From: G965212025 sp965212025
GTDB lineage: Bacteria > Pseudomonadota > Gammaproteobacteria > Poriferisulfidales > Oxydemutatoraceae
Direction of reading: 5' to 3'
Assembly: GCA_965212025.1 (NCBI GenBank)
Contig: OZ243039.1
Location: 372,001 to 436,000 of the forward strand
DNA: 64,000 nt
In this document: in pieces, positions 7,448 to 16,419 of the stretch
Layout of the letters: every line of letters starts with the position of its first letter
Numbering within the stretch: position 1 is the stretch's first letter
The notes under the pieces: generated by a model
Told to the model about the DNA's origin: nothing
Databases searched by the model: none
What the model saw: only the letters and a program-made list of their open reading frames with translations
Program-made: the position numbers and the translations under genes

Positions 7448-9706
7448 ATGCCACCATCACCATCACCATATTTAAACATAGCCACGCGCGCGGCTACCAG
7501 CGCCGGAAAAATCCTGATTCGCTGTATGGGTCGCCTGGACCCATTGGGAGCCAAGAAAAAATATCAATTTACCCTGATCGATGAGGCCAAGCTGGAATGC
7601 GAGCAGCATATCTCGGAAATACTGCTTGAGGCGTACCCGGAACATGCGATTCAAGGCAAAGAAATTGACGAGACAGAGGATTCCGAAAATGATTTCCTGT
7701 GGTTGATAAAACCGCTGGGAGGCACGACGAATTTCTCCCGTGCACTGCCATTTTTTGCGCTATCCATTGCCTTGCAACAAGATGGAGAGACACTGGTCGG
7801 GGTCATTTACGACCCCGTGCGTAACGAGTTGTTCACCACCACAAAAGGTACAGGAGCCTGGGTTAATGAACAGCGCATCCGAACCAATGAGCACATCGAC
7901 CTTTCTGAAGCCATTTTTGGCATTGGGTCAGGCTGGGAGGAATCACCGGAAGGGTCTCGTAAACATCAAAGCAATGAGTGGATGTCTGCTCTCACCGAGA
8001 CTCGCAAAAGTGGCTGCGTGGCTTTGGACTTGGCATACGTGGCTGCTGGCAGGCTGGACGGAAGTTGGTCCTGCGGGTCAAAGGCACTGGATGTGGCAGC
8101 AGGCGCATTGCTGGTTGCTGAAGCGGGAGGTGTGGTTTCGGATCTTGCCGGAAAGAGCGGCTACCTGGAAAGCGGAAATATGCTTGCTACCTCGATGTCT
8201 TTGCGGGAAGACGTAGTCGCACTTCATGAAGCAGAGGTTGCCAAAGAAGGTTTGAAATCCCTTGAGGTGGCAACAGCAGCAGCAGCAGCAGCACCAGAAT
8301 CCGCTCGTGTATCGTCCGCTGATGAACACTTCAACCGTCGTGATCAGGAAGAGGGGGATGCAAACAGATATCCAGCCTCTGGGCGCGACCAAGAACGATA
8401 CGAAAGAAGACCGGGCAGAGACTCGGGCTATTCACACCGGCAACACGAATCAGGAAACACGCGGGGAAGACCACAATCTTTTAACAGAAACCCCAACCGG
8501 GAACCGCGAGAGAGGGCACCTTGGTCTGGCAATGAACGGCCTGCTTCCGGACATTCTGACGGTGGTTACCGAGGTGGCCAGTCAGATAACCGTGGTTACC
8601 GAGGTGGCCAGTCAGATAACCGTGGTTACCGAGGCGGCCAGTCAGATAACCGTGGTTACCGAGGCGGCCAGTCAGATAACCGTGGCTACCGAGGTGGCCA
8701 GTCAGATAACCGTGGCTACCGAGGTGGCCAGTCAGATAACCGTAGTTACCGAGGTGACCAATCGGATAGAAGAGGAAACATAAGACAAGACTGGTCACCC
8801 CGGCAAAACGAATCAGGAAACACCAGAGGTGGTCAGCGACCTTATGGCAACAGACCTGGATGGGAACCACGCGACAGGGCTCCCGGATTAGGCAATGAAC
8901 GATTTGGCTCTGGACATTCTGACCGTGGTTCCCGAGGTGACCAATCGGATAGAAGAGGGAACAGAAGACAAGAGTGGTCACCCCGGCAAAACGAATCAGG
9001 AAACACCAGAGGAAGCCCGAGCTTTGGCGACAGAGCTGGGCGGGGGCCTTACGAGGGAGCGTCCCGGTCTGGCAATGAACGATTTGCTCCCGGATCTTCT
9101 GACCATGGTTACCGAGGTGACCAATCGGATAGAAGAGGAAACAGAAAACAAGACGAGACTCGTCGCCATGACGAATCAGGAAATACCAGAAGAAGTCCTC
9201 AATCTTTTGGCAACAGACCTGGGTTTGAACCACGTGACAGAACCCCCAGATCAGGCAATGAGCGATTTACTTCCGGATTTTCTGACCGTGATCGCCCGAG
9301 TTCCCGTGGTCGCCCTGATAGAAAAGGAAACAGAAACTCCGACAGGCCACCCCGCCATGACGAATCGGGAAACACCAGAAGAAGCCCACGACCTTTTGCC
9401 AACAAGCCTGAGTGGGAACCACGTGAAAAAACACCCGAGGCATCTGATAACCGACCCACATCTGAGGGTTTTGACCACGCTCGACCCAAGAAAGAAGCAC
9501 AAGAAGCTTCGGGTAGGCCACTCGCTGAAAAACGAAGCGAAACGGAACGTGGAAGCGAAAAACACGATCAGAAAAAACAGTTGACCGCCTCTTCTGAGCC
9601 GGCAAGCAGTCCTTCACCCAATGTTGCGCAGAGCACCGAGGCTCATGTCAGCACCAAAGAGCCGAGGCTCGGTAAAGTGGTGGATAACAAAAGCGCAACA
9701 AGCTGA
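7448..9706 (+). CDS. SuhB-like (inositol monophosphatase fold) protein with long Arg/Gly-rich repeat tail
   Basis: A 752-residue fusion. The ATG at 7448 aligns with the start of E. coli SuhB (LNIATRAATSAGK); an in-frame ATG at 7376 overlaps the predicted promoter. Residues 1-275 are an IMPase fold: YDPVRNELFTTTKGTGAWVN, SGCVALDLAYVAAGRLDG, LDVAAGALLVAEAGGVVSD. The metal motif DPLDGTTNF is changed to KPLGGTTNF, losing two Asp ligands (E. coli D84, D87), whereas the Glu before it and the later Asp are kept, so phosphatase activity is doubtful. E. coli SuhB also works with NusA in rRNA antitermination, a role independent of catalysis. An Ala run (CAG-type triplets, ~8275) leads into ~450 residues of disordered R/G/S/N/D-rich sequence: seven 10-residue repeats of RGYRGGQSDN and then longer degenerate repeats (RQNESGNTR, GNERF). 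RGG-type tails usually bind RNA. A dedicated RNA-associated role is inferred. Confidence 0.85.
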   Translation: MPPSPSPYLNIATRAATSAGKILIRCMGRLDPLGAKKKYQFTLIDEAKLECEQHISEILLEAYPEHAIQGKEIDETEDSENDFLWLIKPLGGTTNFSRALPFFALSIALQQDGETLVGVIYDPVRNELFTTTKGTGAWVNEQRIRTNEHIDLSEAIFGIGSGWEESPEGSRKHQSNEWMSALTETRKSGCVALDLAYVAAGRLDGSWSCGSKALDVAAGALLVAEAGGVVSDLAGKSGYLESGNMLATSMSLREDVVALHEAEVAKEGLKSLEVATAAAAAAPESARVSSADEHFNRRDQEEGDANRYPASGRDQERYERRPGRDSGYSHRQHESGNTRGRPQSFNRNPNREPRERAPWSGNERPASGHSDGGYRGGQSDNRGYRGGQSDNRGYRGGQSDNRGYRGGQSDNRGYRGGQSDNRGYRGGQSDNRSYRGDQSDRRGNIRQDWSPRQNESGNTRGGQRPYGNRPGWEPRDRAPGLGNERFGSGHSDRGSRGDQSDRRGNRRQEWSPRQNESGNTRGSPSFGDRAGRGPYEGASRSGNERFAPGSSDHGYRGDQSDRRGNRKQDETRRHDESGNTRRSPQSFGNRPGFEPRDRTPRSGNERFTSGFSDRDRPSSRGRPDRKGNRNSDRPPRHDESGNTRRSPRPFANKPEWEPREKTPEASDNRPTSEGFDHARPKKEAQEASGRPLAEKRSETERGSEKHDQKKQLTASSEPASSPSPNVAQSTEAHVSTKEPRLGKVVDNKSATS
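8561..8770 (+). repeat. Seven tandem 30-bp coding repeats (RGYRGGQSDN)
   Basis: Seven in-frame 30-bp units, nearly identical except for synonymous changes in the middle units and degenerate first and last units (GGYRGGQSDN and RSYRGDQSDR). They form the densest RGG part of the SuhB-like protein. The repeat leaves other frames open, which explains long shadow ORFs on both strands here. Confidence 0.93.
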
Positions 9707-10494
9707 GCACAAGTGGCAGAAAGTGCCGCGAGGTGAACAAAGCTCTGCTCCTGAAATGGCCTTCTGCAGAAACCCACAAAACCGGGTGGCACCAAACATC
9801 GCAAAGGCTCCGGTATGGAAGGGACAGCAAGATCGGTCGCACTTTTTGAGTGAAGCGGAACGGAACGTAGAAGCGAAAAACACGATCAGAAAAAACAGTT
9901 GACCGCCTCTTCTGAGCCGGCAAGCAGTCCTTCACCCAATGTTGCGCAGAGCACCGAGGCTCATGTCAGCACCAAAGAGCCGAGGCTCGGTAAAGTGGTG
10001 GATAACAAAAGCGCAACAAGCTGAGCACAAATGACAGAAAGCGCCGCGAGGTGAACAAAGCTCTGCTTCTGAAATGGCCTTCTGCAGAAACCCACAAAAC
10101 CGGGTGGCACCAAACATCGTAAAGGCTCCGGTATGGAAGGGACAGCAAGATCGGTCGCACTTTTTGAGTGAAGCGAAACGGAACGTGGAAGCGAAAAACA
10201 CGATCAGAAAAAACAGTTGACCGCCTCTTCTGAGCCGGCAAGCAGTCCTTCACCCAATGTTGCGCAGAGCACCAAGGCTCATGTCAGCACCAAAGAGCCG
10301 AGGCTCGGTAAAGTGGTGGATAACAAAAGCGCAACAAGCTAAGCACAAATGGCAGAAAGCGCCGCGAGGTGAACAAAGCTCTGCTCCTGAAATGGCCTTC
10401 TGCAGAAACCCACAAAACCGGGTGGCACCAAACATCGCAAAGGCTCCGGTATGGAAGGGACAGCAAGATCGGTCGCACTTTTTGAGTGAGGATT
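9541..10494 (+). repeat. Three tandem 318-bp repeats covering the 3' end of the suhB-like gene
   Basis: Units start at 9541, 9859 and 10177, exactly 318 bp apart, with very few differences. The first unit contains the last ~55 codons and stop (9704-9706) of the SuhB-like gene and its 3' flank. The next two repeat that coding tail and flank without a start of their own, so they are probably untranslated. A palindromic CCGAGGCTCGG lies in each unit. High similarity suggests recent amplification. Confidence 0.92.
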
Positions 10495-10914
10495 ATGATT
10501 TTGCCGCTGCTACAAGCCTGAATTCGGGCACTCTTCTTTTGGCGACTGTGCCTGCGATCTTGCAATTTTGTTGCTTGAGTGCGAGGGGAAGGCACTTGCA
10601 CCTACAGGATGCGTCTCAAAGCGTCACGACTGGTGTGAACGTATGCCGCCGATTACGACATGGCGGTTCAGGGCGTTAAAGCGCGGGTTAGCCGAGCGGG
10701 GTCACCCGCACCGCGGCACAGCCTTGGTCGTGCGCTCGTTGAAGTGTCGCCACCGATCTTTTCTGAAAGTTATTGGGGCTAAAAGCCGGTCTTGCCTGTG
10801 CAATCCTCAGCGATCCCGTGACAAACACATGTTGCTCCAGCCTCTTATTATGGACTCCTGTCGCTAGCCAAGGAAAATTGAGACGATTCTCTGCCCCCCT
10901 GCATCCGCCGAACT
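10495..10914. other. Intergenic region, nothing recognised
   Basis: About 420 bp between the repeat array and the 3' end of the narL-like gene. No convincing ORF, tRNA or terminator was found. Confidence 0.4.
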
Positions 10915-11586
10915 TTAGTCTTTTCGCCTCCCACCCGAAGAGCGCAAATTATGCTCCACCACCAGGACTGCCGCTTCAACACGTGAGTGCACATTAAGTT
11001 TCTTAAGCGCCGCTTTGACGTGCAATTTCACTGTACTGACAGCTATTTCCAACAGCCGCGCAATACTTTTATTGCTACGCCCTTCTGCCAGTAAATTCAA
11101 CACTTCAGTTTCGCGTGGCGTCAATTTTTCGGACAGCACCTTCCTTCCTTTTACCGCGCCCGTCCTGATCAACTCATAACTATCGCGCATCTCATTGGGA
11201 ACCGCTTCCTCTCCATTTACAAGACCGTGTATTGCCTTGATAAACTGATCGGGCTCCATGTTTTTCGTCAAATACCCCTGTGCACCATTTTGCATGGCTT
11301 CCGCCATATCTTCTGGATCACAACTCGTGGTCAGCATTGCCAAAATTGACTGACAATCTCGTTTGCGCAGGGTTTTCAACACTTCCATGCCGTCCTGCTT
11401 CGGCATCCTGATATCAACCAGAACCACATCCGGAACCTCTTCAAGAATGTCCTGTATTCCTTCCTCCACTTCACCGGTTGAAACCACAATACGGACACCG
11501 TACTGCTTCAGTACTCGGCACAAGCCGTCCCGAAAAAGGGAATGATCATCAATGATGGCAACGCGGATATCTTTAATGTCTTTCAT
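10915..11586 (-). CDS. NarL/FixJ-family response regulator
   Basis: A 223-residue DNA-binding regulator. The receiver domain (1-~125) has the acidic pair Asp13-Asp14 (IIDDH), phospho-acceptor Asp58 (VDIRMP) and the conserved Lys in LTKN. A LuxR-type helix-turn-helix follows at ~150-215 (LTPRETEVLNLLAEGRSNKSI, then VSTVKLHVKAALKKL). By family it resembles NarL, which controls nitrate/nitrite respiration genes. It lies 66 bp downstream of, and on the same strand as, the NarX-like kinase at 11653-13200, which should phosphorylate it. Confidence 0.9.
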   Translation of the reverse strand: MKDIKDIRVAIIDDHSLFRDGLCRVLKQYGVRIVVSTGEVEEGIQDILEEVPDVVLVDIRMPKQDGMEVLKTLRKRDCQSILAMLTTSCDPEDMAEAMQNGAQGYLTKNMEPDQFIKAIHGLVNGEEAVPNEMRDSYELIRTGAVKGRKVLSEKLTPRETEVLNLLAEGRSNKSIARLLEIAVSTVKLHVKAALKKLNVHSRVEAAVLVVEHNLRSSGGRRKD

Positions 11587-11652
11587 TTGCAGTCAAGCGG
11601 TTCGCCTCAATTTTTCTGATCACTGCTGTCTATATTGCCTGTTCCTGACTTC

Positions 11653-13200
11653 CTAAGCTACAGACAAACTATATTCCAGCCGAACACAAACCCCTTCGCC
11701 AGGCTCACCGGAAATATCCAGTTTGGCTCCTATGGCTTGAGCCCGCTCGTGCATCATGCCCATCCCGTAGTGCTTCCTGACATCACCACCAAATGAAGTC
11801 GATACCTGTTTCAGCCCCGCACCATCATCCTCAATCAACACAACACGCCGGCCACCGGCAAGTCGTCGTATAAAAACACGCACATTTTTCGCCTCGGAAT
11901 GCCTGACAACGTTGTGCAACGCTTCCTGGCTAATCATTCGAACCGCAGTAGCGTGCTCTTCAGGCAAATCTGTTTCGCACCCGGAGCTGTGGAAGAAAAA
12001 CCGGATATTTGGATTCTCATGGCGGAAATGCTGAACCATATTGTTGAGGGAGTGTGCCAAGCCTGTGGTTCTGGCTACAACCACTGGTGCTCGAAAATGT
12101 TCGATCAGCTCTCGCACTTCCAGATTGGCAGTCTTGACCATGGTGTCGAGAGTGCCCAGTTCTTCAGGAAGCGATTTGTACTCGCCTTTTTCCATGTGAT
12201 GGAATAAAGCGCACACCTGAAAGCGAAGGCCGCTGACTGTTTGCGCCAGAGAATCGTGCACCTCCCGCCCAATGCGGGCGCGCTCCTCAAGCACCAGGAG
12301 TCTGTTTCCTTCCTCGTCCATACGGCAAGCTTCAATCGCCATCCCAAAATGCCGGGCCACGCTGTTAAGAAGCCCTGACAGTTCTTTCCTTCTGGCAAAA
12401 ATCTTTTCGTTCAGGTACAGGCTACACATGCCGATCAACACGCCTTGCGAGCGCATTGGCAACACCAGTCTGGACTGCTGCTCGTTACTCTGAAGGTGGG
12501 GACTGGCACAAGGCAGAAAAAGGCAATTTTCGCTTTCCGTGAACTCACCTCTGGAAGCCAGCCTCATCATATGCCCATCACCCAAATTCTTGCGAATGAT
12601 GACACGATCAAGCCCCAGCACATCATCAAGAGTCCTCAACATGCTGGACAGCAATTCTTTCAACCCACGTCTCGTACCGATGCTGGTCACAAAGTCATAC
12701 ATCATGGCAAGAAAGCGGGTTTTTTCCGCCACATGCTCCATGTAAGTACCAAGCCGCTCACAGTCATCTTTGGTTTGCGATTCCAGCATTTTCGCCATGG
12801 TGTTGAGATCGTCTTGCAGCCTGGGGAACACCTCGTTGCCTTTCTGCGCGGGCAAGCGTGCAGAAAGGTCTCCAGCGTGTATTTTCATTAGCCAGTCACG
12901 CACATGGTGAGCGGGCTCAAACAGGTCTCGCGCCAACAAATAGCCAAACATTGACAGGGCGGCGAAAAGTGCCACCACAAGAAAAGTTTGCAGTGGGAAA
13001 GAAAGAAAGAAATTTTCGCTCCCTGCGACTGGCACTTGCGGCCAGAAAAACAGCGAGGCGGCTAGCAGCAACAAAAGCACCAGCGTCACACCATACAGCA
13101 ACCAACCACGCCACAAGTCCGTTCGCCGCCAGATTTTGCCACTATGTATACCCGTCGATTCCGTGGGAGCTACCATCGATGATGTGTCACTTCGGTTCAT
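11653..13200 (-). CDS. NarX-like sensor histidine kinase lacking the periplasmic nitrate-sensing domain
   Basis: A 515-residue membrane kinase. Two transmembrane helices (residues ~34-53 and ~70-90) flank a periplasmic loop of only ~16 residues, so the four-helix nitrate/nitrite sensor of E. coli NarX is missing. A HAMP linker (~91-142), a GAF-like region (~165-290), a HisKA_3 dimerisation box with His315 (ARIGREVHDSLAQTVSGLRF) and an HATPase domain (ISQEALHNVVRHSEA, EDDGAGL, GMGMMHERA) follow. It pairs with the NarL-like regulator downstream. The signal may be read by the GAF-like domain or within the membrane. Confidence 0.9.
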   Translation of the reverse strand: MNRSDTSSMVAPTESTGIHSGKIWRRTDLWRGWLLYGVTLVLLLLLAASLFFWPQVPVAGSENFFLSFPLQTFLVVALFAALSMFGYLLARDLFEPAHHVRDWLMKIHAGDLSARLPAQKGNEVFPRLQDDLNTMAKMLESQTKDDCERLGTYMEHVAEKTRFLAMMYDFVTSIGTRRGLKELLSSMLRTLDDVLGLDRVIIRKNLGDGHMMRLASRGEFTESENCLFLPCASPHLQSNEQQSRLVLPMRSQGVLIGMCSLYLNEKIFARRKELSGLLNSVARHFGMAIEACRMDEEGNRLLVLEERARIGREVHDSLAQTVSGLRFQVCALFHHMEKGEYKSLPEELGTLDTMVKTANLEVRELIEHFRAPVVVARTTGLAHSLNNMVQHFRHENPNIRFFFHSSGCETDLPEEHATAVRMISQEALHNVVRHSEAKNVRVFIRRLAGGRRVVLIEDDGAGLKQVSTSFGGDVRKHYGMGMMHERAQAIGAKLDISGEPGEGVCVRLEYSLSVA

Positions 13201-13698
13201 CTTACAGGCTAATTTCCAGACCTCCGGTCAAGAATATACATGGAATCATGGGGATTGCAAAAAAGACCCTGGCTTTCCCGGAAACAAGCCTTCCATCATG
13301 CGGGTTCAATCCGTCCATTTATCCCCGGACATCCTCTGAAAACCCCGGAATCGTCTCTCCCCAACAGCAACGTTTCCTTCACCATAGAACCGGACACAGA
13401 GTCCTTCCAAATTATGTAAAAGCCCACATCTCGTCACACGGCGGCGCTTGCCTCAACCTCTGGATCTCCACTTGCGTGCAGCGTCACAACACGTTACCTT
13501 TAAGCACAGACTTGGCCTAAAAATACCGGAGTATCAAATTGTCAAACAGCACCACAAACCGTCCCCTTGCCGTCATGAACAGGACGGAAACACGAGCAAG
13601 TTGTTTCACAACCAGAAGCCGCCAGGAATAGCGTGGGGTGTCTCCCACGAATCTCGGTTTTTTGAAGTCACAAGCCAGGGAACTACCCCGGAATCATC
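13201..13698. other. Divergent promoter region between the narX-like gene and aceE
   Basis: About 500 bp between two divergent genes, so it should hold both promoters. I cannot point to a convincing -10/-35 pair or an operator. No pdhR-type regulator gene is present, and short ORFs here look spurious. Confidence 0.4.
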
Positions 13699-16359
13699 GT
13701 GAAGCAGGAAGATCAGGATCCGCTTGAAACGCGGGAATGGCTGGATTCTCTGGAATCTGTGGTTGACAGGGCGGGTGCCGAACGTGCCCGCTACCTGTTG
13801 CAAAAGATGCTTGACCATTCCCGGCGCCTCGGCACAAATTTGCCTTGGCAGGCGAACACCTCTTACCTGAACACAATACCGCCCGGACGTCAGACACCCA
13901 TGCCGGGTGACTCTGCCATTGAACAGAGGATACGCGCCATCACCCGGTGGAACGCAGCCATGATGGTGGTGCGGGCAAACAAAAAAAATCCCGGCATCGG
14001 TGGGCATATCGCCACTTTCGCGTCTGCCGCGACACTCTACGATGTCGGCTTCAATCACTTTTTTAAAGCTCCCAGTGCAGAGCACGCGGGCGATCTGGTC
14101 TTTGTTCAAGGACATTCCGCTCCCGGCATTTATGCCCGTGCATTCCTTGAAGGCCGGTTTGACGAAGCAACGCTGGATCGCTTTCGTTGTGAAACAAACG
14201 GACAGGGGCTGTCCTCCTACCCCCATCCTCGCTTGATGCCTGATTTTTGGCAGTTTCCGACCGTTTCGATGGGACTCGGTCCCATCATGTCCATATATCA
14301 GGCGCGGTTTATTAAATACCTGGATGACAGAAAGTTGTTAGGCAGCAAGGGGCGAAAAATATGGGCGTTCATGGGAGACGGAGAAATGGATGAGCCTGAA
14401 TCACTCGGTTGCATATCGCTTGCCGGCAGGGAAAAACTCGACAATCTCATTTTTGTCGTGAACTGCAATCTCCAGCGACTGGACGGGCCGGTGCGTGGCA
14501 ACAGCAAAATTATCCAGGAGCTGGAATCTGTCTTCCACGGTGCCGGATGGAATGTCATAAAAATCATTTGGGGCTCGTATTGGGATCCCTTGCTTGCCAA
14601 AGATACCCAAGGTCTTTTGCTCAAGCGCATGGAAGAGGCGGTAGATGGCGATTTTCAAAACTACAAAGCCCGTGACGGGGCGTATACGCGCGAGCACTTT
14701 TTCGGAAAATACCCCGAGCTGAAAGCCATGGTGGCAACGCTGACTGACCAGGACATCTGGCGATTAAATCGCGGTGGCCATGATCCACACAAAGTCTATG
14801 CCGCGTATTTCGAGGCCGCCAATCACCATGGGCAACCAACCGTCATACTGGCGAAAACCGTCAAGGGCTACGGCATGGGAGAGTCCGGCGAAGGCGCAAA
14901 CAAGTCGCATCAGCAGAAAAAGATGGGACACGATGCGCTGCTTGGTATGCGCGATCGCTTTGGCTTACCGCTCACAGACAAGCAAATTCACAACCTGGAA
15001 TACTTAAAACTGCCCAAGGACAGCAAAGAGTTCCGCTACCTCAAAGAAAGACGGGATCAGCTGGGCGGTTGGGTGCCCAGAAGGCAACCAAACCACGTCG
15101 CCCCATCACTGAAGTTGCCCGCTCTGGATATTTTTGCTCCCCTGCTGGCTCCGGGAAACAAGCGTGCTTTTTCTACCACCATGGCATTCATCCGTATCCT
15201 GACCTTGCTGTGCCGTGACACCCAAATCGGTAAACATATCGTTCCCATCGTTCCCGATGAAGCGCGCACCTTCGGCATGGAAGGCCTGTTCAGAACGCTG
15301 GGGATCTATTCCTCAGTGGGGCAGCTGTACCAGCCGGAGGACATTGACCAGATCATGTTTTACAAAGAAGACAAGTCAGGACAAATCCTCGAGGAAGCGA
15401 TTTGCGAAGCCGGTGCTTTCTCGTCATGGCTTGCCAGCGCGACTTCCGCCGGGACACACGGCATCGAAACCGTCCCCTTTTACATTTTCTACTCCATGTT
15501 CGGTTTTCAGCGCATTGGCGACCTGGCGTGGGCAGGTGGCGACATGGGAGCGCGTGGATTCCTCATCGGTGGTACCGCCGGGCGCACGACTCTGGAAGGA
15601 GAGGGACTGCAACACCAAGACGGACATAGCCACGTTTTTTCTTCCGCCTACCCCAGCTGTGTCTCTTACGACCCTTGCTACGCTTATGAACTGGCAGTCA
15701 TTATTCATTACGGTCTGGAAAGAATGTTTCAGAATCGGGATGAAGTCTTTTTCTATTTGACAACCGCCAACGAGAATTACGAGCATCCGTCGCTACCGGA
15801 AAACGTGAAGGAAGGAATTTGCAAGGGCATGTACCTTTTGCAAAAAAACACGCTAAAAGCCCGTCCCGCGGTGCGCCTGCTGGCGAGCGGCCCTATTTTA
15901 CGGGAAGCGATCAAAGCAGCCGGGATCCTCGCCGAAGACTGGGGTGTCGGTGCTGAGGTCTGGAGCGTCACCAGTTTTACAGAGTTGCGGCGTGAAGCCA
16001 TGGAAATCGCCCGCCATAACCGACTGCACCCGGAGCAAAAAGCGCGTCTCTCATATCTCACTCAGTGCCTTGGCGATTGCGACTCTCCAATCATTGCCAC
16101 GTCCGATTACATGAGCATGTACGCAGACCAGATCTGCCCCTTCACTGAAGCGCCTTTCCAGGCACTCGGAACCGACGGCTTCGGACGTTCAGACACCCGT
16201 AAAGCCTTGCGTACTTTTTTTGAGGTCAACTGTCACCATATTATCGTGGCTGCCCTGCATGGACTGGCCGAGAACAACCAAGGCGAACGCAGGCGGGTCA
16301 GCGAAGCTATTGCCAAGTACGATTTGGATACCGACACCGTCCACCCGCAAAGCCGATGA
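13699..16359 (+). CDS. aceE: Pyruvate dehydrogenase E1 component (homodimeric)
   Basis: 886 residues, matching the usual ~887 of homodimeric AceE. It starts at GTG (13699). It decarboxylates pyruvate with thiamine diphosphate and passes the acetyl group to the E2 lipoyl group. Visible landmarks: FVQGHSAPGIYARAFLEGR, the ThDP region GDGEMDEPESLG with NCNLQRLDGPVRGN, AKTVKGYGMG, VPDEARTFGMEGLFR, GEGLQHQDGHSH and the C-terminal VSEAIAKYDLD. It is the first gene of an aceE-aceF-lpdA operon. Confidence 0.97.
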   Translation: MKQEDQDPLETREWLDSLESVVDRAGAERARYLLQKMLDHSRRLGTNLPWQANTSYLNTIPPGRQTPMPGDSAIEQRIRAITRWNAAMMVVRANKKNPGIGGHIATFASAATLYDVGFNHFFKAPSAEHAGDLVFVQGHSAPGIYARAFLEGRFDEATLDRFRCETNGQGLSSYPHPRLMPDFWQFPTVSMGLGPIMSIYQARFIKYLDDRKLLGSKGRKIWAFMGDGEMDEPESLGCISLAGREKLDNLIFVVNCNLQRLDGPVRGNSKIIQELESVFHGAGWNVIKIIWGSYWDPLLAKDTQGLLLKRMEEAVDGDFQNYKARDGAYTREHFFGKYPELKAMVATLTDQDIWRLNRGGHDPHKVYAAYFEAANHHGQPTVILAKTVKGYGMGESGEGANKSHQQKKMGHDALLGMRDRFGLPLTDKQIHNLEYLKLPKDSKEFRYLKERRDQLGGWVPRRQPNHVAPSLKLPALDIFAPLLAPGNKRAFSTTMAFIRILTLLCRDTQIGKHIVPIVPDEARTFGMEGLFRTLGIYSSVGQLYQPEDIDQIMFYKEDKSGQILEEAICEAGAFSSWLASATSAGTHGIETVPFYIFYSMFGFQRIGDLAWAGGDMGARGFLIGGTAGRTTLEGEGLQHQDGHSHVFSSAYPSCVSYDPCYAYELAVIIHYGLERMFQNRDEVFFYLTTANENYEHPSLPENVKEGICKGMYLLQKNTLKARPAVRLLASGPILREAIKAAGILAEDWGVGAEVWSVTSFTELRREAMEIARHNRLHPEQKARLSYLTQCLGDCDSPIIATSDYMSMYADQICPFTEAPFQALGTDGFGRSDTRKALRTFFEVNCHHIIVAALHGLAENNQGERRRVSEAIAKYDLDTDTVHPQSR

Positions 16360-16419
16360 AAAGAGGGTGAGCAAGTTCCGCTCGCTTCAAAGCACACGCC
16401 ACCTTGAGAGGTTCCCGAG

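Noticed and set aside
8262..9584. Overlapping ORFs in the +1 frame (VTEVASQIT repeats) and antisense frame of the RGG region
   Set aside because: They arise from the 30-bp repeats of the SuhB-like gene. The annotated frame carries the conserved IMPase domain and continues through the region; the other frames have no homologous part.
9614..10253. Repeated short ORFs on both strands in the 318-bp units
   Set aside because: All are repeated by the tandem duplication, lack starts with ribosome binding sites, and on the plus strand are remnants of the C-terminal coding tail.
10681..10760. GC-rich GGGTTAGCCGAGCGGGGTC segment that resembles part of a leucine/serine tRNA D-arm
   Set aside because: No matching acceptor stem, anticodon arm or T-arm follows.
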